Positions 1 through 5,211 of a stretch of 5,211 nucleotides of DNA are shown here, piece by piece. Numbering within the stretch: position 1 is the first letter of the stretch; every line of letters starts with the position of its first letter. The DNA is from Acidobacteriaceae bacterium. GTDB lineage: Bacteria > Acidobacteriota > Terriglobia > Terriglobales > Acidobacteriaceae. The stretch covers positions 1-5,211 of the forward strand of contig JARLFX010000472.1 in the NCBI GenBank assembly GCA_031296355.1, in the 5' to 3' direction. The notes under the pieces were generated by a model. It saw only the letters and a list, made by a program, of their open reading frames with translations, had not been told where the DNA came from and made no database searches. A program made the translations under genes and the position numbers.

Positions 1-313
1 CGAGCCCTACCGCTTTGCGCCGATGAGCTCCCGCGAGCGCCGCATCCTGCACCTGGTGCTGAAGCAGTTTGACGACCTCAAGACCGAGTCCAGCGGCGAA
101 GGCCCGCGCCGTTGCGTTGTGCTCTATCCCGGCGACTACAACATTCCCCGCGAAGATCGCGGCTATGGCGACCGCAACGGCAATCGTGGCGGCGGACGTG
201 GCCGTGGTGGATTCGGCGGCAACCGCGGCGGTGGTGGACGTGGCGGCAACAACCGTGGTGGCGGCGGCGGTAATCGCGGCGGCTACGGTGGCAACCGTGG
301 CGGCAATCGCTAG
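1..313 (+). CDS. jag: Jag/KhpB-like R3H RNA-binding protein, 3' end only
   Basis: This is the C-terminal part of a coding region that enters from the left; the frame is open from base 2 and stops with TAG at 311-313. The visible protein begins EPYRFAPMSSRERRILH, which fits an R3H single-stranded nucleic-acid-binding domain: the Arg-x3-His signature is encoded at 38-52 and is followed by the typical T-x-S-x-GEGP-RR-VV stretch. In Jag/KhpB proteins the order is Jag_N, KH, R3H at the C-terminus; the first two would lie outside the window. The position directly upstream of mnmE matches the common yidC-jag-mnmE order, which supports jag over other R3H proteins. KhpB-type proteins bind many RNAs in the cytoplasm and affect cell division and envelope functions in other bacteria; the role here is inferred. 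After the R3H domain comes a tail of about 50 residues made almost only of Gly, Arg and Asn, which ordinary Jag proteins lack. Confidence 0.82.
   Translation, partial: EPYRFAPMSSRERRILHLVLKQFDDLKTESSGEGPRRCVVLYPGDYNIPREDRGYGDRNGNRGGGRGRGGFGGNRGGGGRGGNNRGGGGGNRGGYGGNRGGNR
158..310 (+). repeat. RGG-box low-complexity tail of the Jag-like protein
   Basis: This stretch encodes about 51 residues composed of Gly, Arg and Asn with a few Asp, Tyr and Phe. It holds seven Arg-Gly-Gly triplets, five of them as Asn-Arg-Gly-Gly, and aromatic residues spaced between Gly runs (GYG, GGF, GGY). Synonymous codons vary from unit to unit (GGC/GGT, CGT/CGC, AAC/AAT), so this is not a simple recent DNA duplication and suggests the composition is kept at the protein level. 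RGG tails in other proteins bind RNA with low specificity and can promote condensate formation; whether that applies here is inference. Confidence 0.8.
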
Positions 314-327
314 TCTCGTCGGCCCCG

Positions 328-465
328 GCGCAAAGAGAAAAGATTCAGCACGGATGACACAGAAAGTGCAGGATCACACGGATAGAGCATTAAATTATTT
401 AAAGTATTCAATCCGCATGGATTCGTATTTTCCGTGTCATCCGTGCTGAGTTTTGTCTTTTGTGC
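328..465. repeat. Large imperfect palindrome between jag and mnmE (MITE-like or REP-like)
   Basis: The core arms 345-365 and 429-449 are inverted copies that match at 20 of 21 positions; the first 16 bases, TCAGCACGGATGACAC, match exactly. Similarity continues outward with small gaps: 328-344 (GCGCAAAGAGAAAAGAT) resembles the reverse complement of 450-465. At the centre, TTAAAT-T-ATTTAA (390-402) is a perfect 6-bp dyad, and its midpoint lies within a base of the midpoint of the outer arms, so the whole element is one symmetric unit of about 138 bp. The word CACGGAT occurs at 349-355 and 377-383 and inverted at 439-445; AATCC-GCAT-GGATT at 410-423 is a further small dyad. The AT-rich centre stands out from the GC-rich flanks. 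It contains no credible ORF. It could be a non-autonomous repeat, a transcription terminator for jag, or both. A -10-like AT stretch in its centre might also help start mnmE transcription. Confidence 0.75.
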
Positions 466-482
466 AGCCATACAATGAACAG

Positions 483-1823
483 GTGACGCAAGATACCATC
501 GTCGCCATCTCCACCCCACCCGGCCGCGGCGGCATCGGCATTGTGCGCCTCTCCGGGCCGGATGCGCAGCGCATCGTCGCGCCCATGCTGCGCCTGCGCC
601 ACCCGCTCGCTGCGGGCCATGCGCGCTTCGGCACTTTGCTGGATGCAGCAGGCGGCACGCTCGACGAGATCGTCGCCACACTCTTTGCCGCGCCCCACGC
701 TTACACCGGCGAAGACGTGCTGGAGATCGCAGCGCACGGTGCGCCGGTGATTCTCGAAGCCATCGTGCAGCAGTGCATCGCTGCGGGTGCGCGGCTTGCG
801 AATCCCGGCGAGTTCACCGAGCGCGCATTTCTCTCTGGCCGCATCGATCTCACGCAGGCAGAGGCTGTCCGCGACCTGATCGACGCGCAGACGCTGCACC
901 AGGCGCGCGTTGCCGCGCAGCAGATGGAGGGCGCATTGGGCCGCCGTATTCAGCCGGTCAAGCAGGCGCTGATTGAGCTCATCGCCGCGCTCGAAGCCGG
1001 CATCGACTTTGCCGAAGACGATATTGACGTGATGACCGCCACCGTCATCGCAGAAAAACTCGCGGCCGTCACCGCGCCGCTCACCCAGCTCGCCGCCAGC
1101 TTCGCGTATGGCCGCATCGTGCGCGATGGTCTTGTGCTCGCAATTGTCGGCCTGCCCAATGCAGGCAAGTCCTCGCTCTTCAACCGCCTGATCGAGCGCG
1201 AGCGCGCCATCGTGACCGCCGCACCCGGCACCACGCGCGACCTGGTCAGCGAGCGCGTCTCCATTGGCGGCATCCCTGTAGATCTGGTGGATACCGCCGG
1301 CCTCCGCGAAAGTTCCGATGAAGCTGAAACCCTCGGCGTTGCGAAGACCCGCGAAGCGATGGCCGACGCTGACATTGTGCTGCTCGTGCGCGACGCTTCG
1401 CAGCAACAGTTGCATGAAACCGCGTTGCTGAATTCAATTACCGGTAGAAAACATCTTCTCGTTGCGAACAAGAAGGATCTGGTCATGACCACTGGCGGAA
1501 TCTTTCACCCCGGCGAGTTGATGGTCTCGGCCCTCACAGGAGACGGCATCCCCAGGCTGCGTGAGCTAATTCTTGAACTCGCAGCCGGCAGCGCGCAGCA
1601 GGCCGATACCGCGATGCTCACCAATCTGCGCCAGCGGCAGGCGATTGAAAGCGCATTGGAAGGTCTGACCCGCGCCCACGCCGCAGTCGCCGCAGGTGTG
1701 CCGCACGAGATGCTTCTGCTGGACGTCTACGCCGCGCTGCGCGGACTGGATACCCTGACCGGAGCCACCACGGCAGACGATGTGCTCAACCTGATCTTCT
1801 CCACCTTCTGTATCGGCAAATAG
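483..1823 (+). CDS. mnmE: tRNA uridine-5-carboxymethylaminomethyl(34) synthesis GTPase MnmE
   Basis: MnmE works with MnmG (not in the window) to add carboxymethylaminomethyl groups at C5 of the wobble uridine of certain tRNAs, using a folate-derived carbon unit and GTP hydrolysis in the cytoplasm. From the GTG at 483 the protein is 446 residues, near the family's usual length of about 450. The N-terminal folate-binding domain starts TQDTIVAISTPPGRGGIGIV. The inserted G domain shows G1 GLPNAGKS at 223-230, G2 GTTRD at 249-253, G3 DTAG at 270-273, a Glu at 282 matching the catalytic Glu of the E. coli enzyme, and G4 NKKD at 329-332. The end, FCIGK, has the conserved Cys. Start choice: TTG 453 and GTG 462 are in frame, but both lie inside or at the edge of the palindromic repeat and would add non-family residues. 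GTG 483 puts the G1 to G3 motifs at the same residue numbers as in E. coli MnmE. No start has a strong Shine-Dalgarno sequence, so the exact start is uncertain. Confidence 0.97.
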   Translation: MTQDTIVAISTPPGRGGIGIVRLSGPDAQRIVAPMLRLRHPLAAGHARFGTLLDAAGGTLDEIVATLFAAPHAYTGEDVLEIAAHGAPVILEAIVQQCIAAGARLANPGEFTERAFLSGRIDLTQAEAVRDLIDAQTLHQARVAAQQMEGALGRRIQPVKQALIELIAALEAGIDFAEDDIDVMTATVIAEKLAAVTAPLTQLAASFAYGRIVRDGLVLAIVGLPNAGKSSLFNRLIERERAIVTAAPGTTRDLVSERVSIGGIPVDLVDTAGLRESSDEAETLGVAKTREAMADADIVLLVRDASQQQLHETALLNSITGRKHLLVANKKDLVMTTGGIFHPGELMVSALTGDGIPRLRELILELAAGSAQQADTAMLTNLRQRQAIESALEGLTRAHAAVAAGVPHEMLLLDVYAALRGLDTLTGATTADDVLNLIFSTFCIGK

Positions 1824-1850
1824 CGGGCAGCCGGTCTGCACCTGACGAGC

Positions 1851-3752
1851 TTACTGCTGCAGCGTCTTCTCGTGTGAGTGTGAAGCCGGCAAAGAAAAAT
1901 CACTGAGCGGGCCGGTAGGAAGAATCATTCTCAGGGAGTTGAGAATCGACAGCAGATCGATCACTTCCTGCGCGATGGCGCCCTGGATTGGGGTGATGAA
2001 ACCCAGTGATGCCGCGCCCATGCCAATCAGGCTCAGCCCCATGCCGCCAACCGCGCTGGTCAGGGCGATGCCGCGCATCCTGCGGCCAATGTGCATCAGT
2101 TCATCCACGCCGGTCAGCGAGGATTGCAGAATCACCGCCCCTGCCGCCTCTGATGTGATGTCGCTGTTCACGCCCAGCGCAATGCCTGCGGTGGCAGCCA
2201 TCATCGCCGGTGCATCGTTGATGCCGTCGCCCAGGTACAGCGTACGCACCTTCGCTGTCTTCTGCCGCACAAATGCGACCTTCTCTTCCGGGCTCTTGCC
2301 GCCGTACGCCTGGGTGATTCCCATGCCTTCGGCGAACAGATCTACCTCGGTCGGCCTGTCGCCCGAGAGCAGGATCACTTCGTGGATGGAATGTTTTTCG
2401 CCCAGGTGTCCAAGAAAAGGGAGGCTCTCTGCGCGTGGTTCGTCGTTGAAGTGAAAGACGCCCGCAAGTCTTCCATCCAGCAGAAAGACGCATTCCAGAC
2501 CGCGCGTCACCGGCGGCATGGCAGCGGCCAGCTCTGCCGAAAGTTTGCCGCGCCCGGTCACGGTGACAAGATGCCCATGAACATGCCCGGTAAGGCCGGC
2601 TCCCGGCGCTTCCGACACGTTCTCGGCATCGAGCAGCTCCACGCCCTCGCTCTCCGCACACGTCAAAACGGCAAGGGCTAACGGATGCTTGGAGTAACGC
2701 TCCAGGCTTGCCACATACTGCAACGCCGTCGCACGGGAGATATTGCCAAAGCAATTTACCTGCGTAACGCTTGGCTTTCCGTGGGTCAGCGTGCCGGTCT
2801 TGTCTACGATCAGTACCCGGCAGGTCTCCATCTTCTCCAGGATCGAGGGGTCTTTGATGATAATCCCGAAGCGTGCCCCCACGGAGATGGCTCCGATGAT
2901 CGCAACCGGAATCGAGATCAGCAGCGGGCACGGTGTGGCGATCACCAGCACCGCCAGAAAGCGTTCTGACTGACCGCTGAAGAACCAGCTGGCGGCCGCT
3001 ATGGCAATCGCAATCGGCGTGTACCACGAGCCCAACCGGTCGCCCAGCCGTTGTATCTGCGGGCGGTTCTCTTCGGAGGCATGCAGCACTTCCACGATCT
3101 TCGCGTAGCGGGAGTCGCTGGCGATCCTGGTTGCCCGTATGGTGAGCAGAACGTCGCCGTTGATCGAGCCTGACAGTACGTTGGTTCCAGGCGCTTTTGA
3201 AATCTGGAAGGGCTCGCCCGTCAGGTACGACTCATCCATGCTCCCCTGGCCGCTGACTACAAGGCCATCTACCGGGCATATTTCATGCGGGTAAACCAGC
3301 AGCTCATCGCCCACCGCAATCGCATCGATCGCAGTATCGCCCCCGGGCTCTCCTGCGCGGTGCGCTGTCTGCGGCATGCGTTTCGCCAGCGCGCTCAATA
3401 CAGAAGATGCTCTGCCCGTGGCATAGCCTTCCAGCGCCTGGCCGCCGGAGAGCATCAGCACGACGATTGCCGCCACCCAGTACTGCCCCAGAATCAGAGC
3501 CGTCACGATGGAGAGCAGCGCCAGGATATCGACGCTGAAGTTTCCTTGAAACACCTGCTGGAAGAGCGCGATCAGGAGCGGCAAGCTCGCTCCGGCTATG
3601 CCTGCCCAGAGAACCCAGTTGAGAATAGCCGGATTGTGCAGGAGCAGCTTAACGCCGAGCGCAACCAGCATGCTGGCCGCGATAAGGCTCGCAGTCGCGA
3701 TGTGCGCCGCCGGGCGGTCAAGCCACTTGAGCAACGAGTTGTTGTGTCCCAT
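1851..3752 (-). CDS. P1B-type heavy-metal-translocating ATPase, TPC-motif type
   Basis: This is an inner-membrane pump of 633 residues that should export a transition metal using ATP. Eight hydrophobic segments are visible: about 17-37, 43-64, 72-89, 91-105, 243-258, 265-289, 561-581 and 582-604, the P1B layout. The actuator loop carries TGE at 178-180. The membrane metal-site motif is ATPCPL (Thr273-Pro-Cys-Pro-Leu277), not CPC, CPH or SPC. The phosphorylation loop is DKTGT with Asp317. The nucleotide domain has the P1B His-Pro at 356-357 and a Gly-rich PGAGLTG at 383-389; the hinge GDGIND is at 508-513. The last helix contains QEVIDLLSILNSLR (595-608). There is no N-terminal HMA domain or CxxC and no C-terminal hemerythrin domain, only a short HSH-containing tail. 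TPC-type pumps are grouped with P1B-5, where one member has been tied to Ni/Fe; the metal here is unknown. Start: ATG at 3752 has GGAAGG 7 nt upstream; an in-frame TTG at 3860 would add 36 unlikely residues across a hairpin. Confidence 0.93.
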   Translation of the reverse strand: MGHNNSLLKWLDRPAAHIATASLIAASMLVALGVKLLLHNPAILNWVLWAGIAGASLPLLIALFQQVFQGNFSVDILALLSIVTALILGQYWVAAIVVLMLSGGQALEGYATGRASSVLSALAKRMPQTAHRAGEPGGDTAIDAIAVGDELLVYPHEICPVDGLVVSGQGSMDESYLTGEPFQISKAPGTNVLSGSINGDVLLTIRATRIASDSRYAKIVEVLHASEENRPQIQRLGDRLGSWYTPIAIAIAAASWFFSGQSERFLAVLVIATPCPLLISIPVAIIGAISVGARFGIIIKDPSILEKMETCRVLIVDKTGTLTHGKPSVTQVNCFGNISRATALQYVASLERYSKHPLALAVLTCAESEGVELLDAENVSEAPGAGLTGHVHGHLVTVTGRGKLSAELAAAMPPVTRGLECVFLLDGRLAGVFHFNDEPRAESLPFLGHLGEKHSIHEVILLSGDRPTEVDLFAEGMGITQAYGGKSPEEKVAFVRQKTAKVRTLYLGDGINDAPAMMAATAGIALGVNSDITSEAAGAVILQSSLTGVDELMHIGRRMRGIALTSAVGGMGLSLIGMGAASLGFITPIQGAIAQEVIDLLSILNSLRMILPTGPLSDFSLPASHSHEKTLQQ

Positions 3753-3759
3753 ACGCTGG

Positions 3760-3765
3760 CCTTCC
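3760..3765 (-). promoter_or_regulatory. Ribosome binding site that decides the ATPase start
   Basis: The minus strand reads GGAAGG here, followed by a 7-nt spacer (CCAGCGT) and ATG at 3752-3750. It is the only good Shine-Dalgarno and ATG combination near the N-terminus and fixes the start at 3752. Confidence 0.65.
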
Positions 3766-3771
3766 GGTGAG

Positions 3772-3777
3772 CTTATA
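3772..3777 (-). promoter_or_regulatory. Possible -10 element before the metal ATPase
   Basis: The minus strand reads TATAAG, one base from the TATAAT consensus, just upstream of the ribosome binding site. It is flanked by AGCT words (AGCTTATAGCT at 3770-3780 on the plus strand) that form a small dyad. I see no convincing -35 hexamer at the right spacing, so this is tentative. If real, the ATPase would have a very short leader and its own promoter downstream of the TPR gene. Confidence 0.25.
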
Positions 3778-3818
3778 GCTTCGCTACCAGACCGGAATGT
3801 GAGCGCCGACACGTTACT

Positions 3819-3849
3819 CCCGCCGAAAGCAAGCCCTGCTCCCGGCGGG
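3819..3849 (-). other. Strong hairpin between the TPR gene and the ATPase gene
   Basis: On the minus strand (the direction of both flanking genes) CCCGCCG and CGGCGGG form a 7-bp GC stem. Inside it, two G-U wobbles, AGCA/UGCU and a further G-U extend the helix to about 14 pairs closing a GGC loop. No T-run follows (AGTAACG comes next), so it is not a classical intrinsic terminator. It could attenuate read-through, protect an mRNA end, or be a factor-dependent stop. It starts 15 bases after the TPR stop codon and ends 66 bases before the ATPase ATG. Confidence 0.6.
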
Positions 3850-3863
3850 AATGGCCGCAAAAC

Positions 3864-4613
3864 CTACCGCTTTACGATCTGCTGCAGCCGTGGGTCCTTC
3901 CAGACCGGGGTAAAGTCCGCGTCGCTGTAGACCCGGCGCATCTCCGGGAAGTTTCCGTCCCTGGCGCGCCGCAGAAACTCCAGCGCCTGCTCCACGTTGC
4001 CGCGCCGCGCGTACGCCTTCGCGATCAGGAAGTTGATGCGGGCGCGCTGCTCTGGCGTAGAAACCTGCGCCATCAGACCCCTCTGGTTATCGGTCAGCAC
4101 ATCGCTGTCCAGCTCCAGGGCGCGGGCATACTCCGTCATGGCGTGGTCCATCTCGCCCAGGCCGGACCATGCTTCTGCCATGTTGATGTGCGTCGGCGCG
4201 CTCAGCTCGTCCAGCGCCAGCGCCTGCTTCAGGTAGACGACCGCGCCACGGTAGTCCTTGTCGAGGCACGCCAGCGCGCCCAGGTTATTCAGGGCATTGG
4301 CGTAGCGCGGATCGATCTTGAGCGCTTGCTTGAAAGACTTCCGCGCGCCGCGGTGGTTGCCGAGCTTCAATTGCGCGACGCCGATCTTGTCATACAGCAG
4401 CGGGTTTTGCTTGTCGTTGCGCAACGCCGTCGTGTACCAGGCGAGCGCGCTTGCCTGGTCGCCATGCACCCGCGCCACATCACCCTTGATCTCGGCCGCC
4501 TTGGCCTTATCCATCTGTTCTACCTTCGCCGCACCTGCCTGTGGATCCGCCATGGCGTAGGGAACCGCACAAACTGCCAGGCACGCTAACAGGATCATCG
4601 TCTCAACTCGCAT
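3864..4613 (-). CDS. Exported tetratricopeptide-repeat protein
   Basis: The protein has 249 residues. A signal peptide spans about 1-22 (MRVETMILLACLAVCAVPYA then MA|DP): a charged start, a hydrophobic core and an Ala-x-Ala type cleavage site. The mature protein would therefore act in the periplasm or outside the cell. It is mostly TPR helical hairpins of 34 residues: about 37-70, 71-104, 105-138 and 139-172. A further repeat lies at about 190-221, after a linker holding DNQRGLMAQVSTPEQ. The middle units are near consensus, for example ANALNNLGALACLDKDYRGA. The last 28 residues (FPEMRRVYSDADFTPVWKDP and on) match a C-terminal segment I recall from bacterial TPR proteins. TPRs bind other proteins, so an assembly or scaffold role is likely, but no partner can be named. 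The ATPase lies downstream on the same strand and a putative regulator is divergent upstream. The start at 4613 is chosen for its Shine-Dalgarno; an ATG at 4625 in the same frame overlaps that site. Confidence 0.9.
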   Translation of the reverse strand: MRVETMILLACLAVCAVPYAMADPQAGAAKVEQMDKAKAAEIKGDVARVHGDQASALAWYTTALRNDKQNPLLYDKIGVAQLKLGNHRGARKSFKQALKIDPRYANALNNLGALACLDKDYRGAVVYLKQALALDELSAPTHINMAEAWSGLGEMDHAMTEYARALELDSDVLTDNQRGLMAQVSTPEQRARINFLIAKAYARRGNVEQALEFLRRARDGNFPEMRRVYSDADFTPVWKDPRLQQIVKR

Positions 4614-4617
4614 TGCT

Positions 4618-4623
4618 ACCTCC
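4618..4623 (-). promoter_or_regulatory. Ribosome binding site that decides the TPR gene start
   Basis: The minus strand reads GGAGGT, then AGCA, then ATG at 4613-4611, an excellent Shine-Dalgarno and spacing. The alternative ATG at 4625-4623 runs directly into this site (ATGGAGGTAGCAATG) and has no comparable site of its own, so translation most likely starts at 4613. Confidence 0.75.
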
Positions 4624-4713
4624 ATGCAGAGGACAAGTGCTGGTGCTTTGCCTGTCCCCGGCTTCGAGTACCAGTAGAGAGCCTTCTGCGAACGCCCACA
4701 ACGCTATACCTGC

Positions 4714-4869
4714 TACACCCGCGTTACAGGGTGCAGGGCAGAACAAGCAGCCTTATTTTCCCGAAGAGTAGACGGCCTGCATCTGCCGCTTTTTCCCGGC
4801 AAAAGTACGCTGCCGGCCAGCGTTACATCCCGTTACAGGGTTTTTCCTTCCCCGGGGTACACCGTTACA
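4714..4869. repeat. Three pairs of TGTA(A)C / (G)TTACA direct repeats, candidate operators
   Basis: On the plus strand CGTTACA occurs at 4722-4728, 4821-4827, 4831-4837 and 4863-4869. The 11-mer CGTTACAGGGT occurs twice, at 4722-4732 and 4831-4841. Each site has a second TACA close by in the same orientation: 4714-4717 with 4725-4728 (11 bp apart), 4824-4827 with 4834-4837 (10 bp), and 4858-4861 with 4866-4869 (8 bp). Read on the minus strand they are tandem TGTAACG / TGTA half-sites. Same-face direct repeats about one helical turn apart are typical of winged-helix regulators of the OmpR/PhoB kind. Binding by the divergent gene product or another protein is inference. Confidence 0.5.
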
Positions 4870-4928
4870 TGGAACGGAATCGGCCAAACCGCGCTACCAT
4901 TAGCTCGTTTCGCATTCCGGTCACGGCC

Positions 4929-5211
4929 ATGCAGAACCTTGTCCCCATCGAGCTCGAGGCTCAGCGCGCAGAACTGGAGGCTGTTCTCCAGTCGAAGTGC
5001 TTTGCCCGCGCGCCGATCCTCGCGCAGCTGCTCTCTTATCTTTGCGAAAAGCTCTTTGCGGGCGAGGCCAGCCAGATCAAGGAGTACTCCATCGGGGTGG
5101 AGTGCTTCGACCGTGGCGCCGCCTTCGACCAGGAAACCAACTCCGTCGTCCGCGTGCAGGCCAACCGGCTCCGCCACCGCCTGGCGGAGTACTACGCCGA
5201 GGAGGGCGCAA
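4929..5211 (+). CDS. Putative winged-helix regulator or multidomain protein, N-terminal part only
   Basis: The frame is open from ATG 4929 to the window edge and encodes 94 residues of a longer protein. I recognise the segment as an N-terminal domain common in Acidobacteriota proteins whose downstream parts are often TPR, TolB-like or cyclase-like; which of these follows cannot be seen. Family-like features are LEAVLQSKCFARAPILAQLL at the start, then IKEYSIGVECFDRG, FDQETNSVVRVQANRL, and RHRLAEYYAEEG. The VRVQANRLRHRLAEYY part resembles the recognition-helix region of OmpR-type winged helices (a helix with LRxxL after a Val-rich strand), so DNA binding is plausible but inferred. No signal peptide is visible, so this part should be cytoplasmic. 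An upstream in-frame ATG at 4869 would add 20 residues (MERNRPNRATISSFRI...) but overlaps a repeat pair. Neither start has a strong ribosome binding site, so the start is uncertain. Confidence 0.72.
   Translation, partial: MQNLVPIELEAQRAELEAVLQSKCFARAPILAQLLSYLCEKLFAGEASQIKEYSIGVECFDRGAAFDQETNSVVRVQANRLRHRLAEYYAEEGA

Larger units (their letters stand above)
4614..4928. other. Divergent intergenic region between the TPR gene and the putative regulator
   Basis: About 315 bases carry no convincing gene. The region must hold promoters for both directions, but I cannot place a -10/-35 pair with confidence; TATAGC on the minus strand (4703-4708) is a possible -10 for the TPR gene. It holds the paired TGTA/TACA repeats described separately. 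It also holds a small stem-loop at 4808-4822 (CGCTG-CCGGC-CAGCG), an 8-bp palindrome CCCCGGGG at 4850-4857, and a GGACA/TGTCC dyad at 4631-4657 that would lie in the TPR gene's leader. Confidence 0.55.

Noticed and set aside
328..465. CRISPR array or tandem repeat from the CACGGAT words
   Set aside because: The copies are inverted around one axis, unevenly spaced and too short; there are no regular spacers.
408..1415. A long open frame of 335 codons on the minus strand
   Set aside because: It lies antisense to mnmE, has no recognisable protein family and begins in the middle of conserved MnmE coding sequence. Long antisense frames are common in GC-rich genes.
1824..1850. Bidirectional terminator between mnmE and the ATPase
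   Set aside because: Only a 4-bp GCAG/CTGC dyad is present and there is no T-run on either strand.
2101..3027. A 308-codon frame on the minus strand
   Set aside because: It overlaps the ATPase in another frame, is rich in Arg and Gly as expected of a GC-rich shadow, and shows no domain.
3753..3860. N-terminal extension of the ATPase from TTG 3860
   Set aside because: It needs a rare start codon, runs through the strong hairpin, encodes a Pro/Gly/Ser-rich stretch unlike the family, and the ATG at 3752 has a better ribosome binding site.
4547..4613. Lipoprotein signal in the TPR protein (Cys in LLACLAVC)
   Set aside because: The Cys residues sit inside the hydrophobic core, with Leu at -2 or Val at -1 and too short a segment before them. 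The Ala-Met-Ala|Asp cleavage site fits a type I signal better.
3790..4922. Shared 10-mer CATTCCGGTC upstream of both the ATPase (minus strand, 3790-3799) and the regulator gene (plus strand, 4913-4922)
   Set aside because: Tens of chance 10-mer matches are expected when both strands of a window this size are compared, and no extended similarity surrounds it.
4833..5177. A 114-codon minus-strand frame at the right edge
   Set aside because: It is antisense to the truncated regulator-like gene, whose plus-strand translation carries recognisable conserved segments.

Overview
The window (GC-rich apart from one AT-rich intergenic patch) looks like a chromosomal segment of a member of the Acidobacteriota, most plausibly Terriglobia/Acidobacteriaceae. 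The case rests on three points. A Jag/KhpB-like R3H protein sits directly upstream of mnmE, as in the widespread rpmH-rnpA-yidC-jag-mnmE neighbourhood. The right edge carries an N-terminal domain I associate mainly with Acidobacteriota regulators and TPR/cyclase-like proteins. Codon use is GC-rich. The taxonomic call is inference; no rRNA or other marker is present.

Layout. (1) 1-313, plus strand: the 3' end of jag/khpB, ending in a strongly Gly/Arg/Asn-rich RGG tail. (2) 314-482: an intergenic region almost filled by a large imperfect palindrome (about 328-465), AT-rich at its centre, built around CACGGAT words. (3) 483-1823, plus strand: complete mnmE, the tRNA wobble-uridine modification GTPase, with every G motif and the C-terminal CIGK. 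(4) 1851-3752, minus strand, convergent with mnmE (27 bp gap): a P1B-type heavy-metal ATPase with a TPC-type membrane motif and no N-terminal metal-binding domain. (5) 3753-3863: a 111-bp gap with a strong hairpin. (6) 3864-4613, minus strand: a secreted or periplasmic TPR protein. (7) 4614-4928: a divergent intergenic region with paired TGTA/TACA direct repeats. (8) 4929 to the end, plus strand: the N-terminal 94 residues of a putative winged-helix regulator that runs off the window.

How the parts may work together. jag and mnmE are housekeeping translation/RNA genes. The TPR gene and the ATPase point the same way and could share transcripts, but the hairpin between them and a good ribosome binding site before the ATPase argue for some independent expression. 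The TPR gene and the truncated regulator are divergent, and the spaced direct repeats between them are the best candidate regulatory signal in the window. No mobile-element gene, tRNA, rRNA or CRISPR array was found. The least ordinary points are the palindromic element before mnmE, the RGG tail on Jag, the ATPase's TPCPL motif and the paired repeats at 4714-4869.
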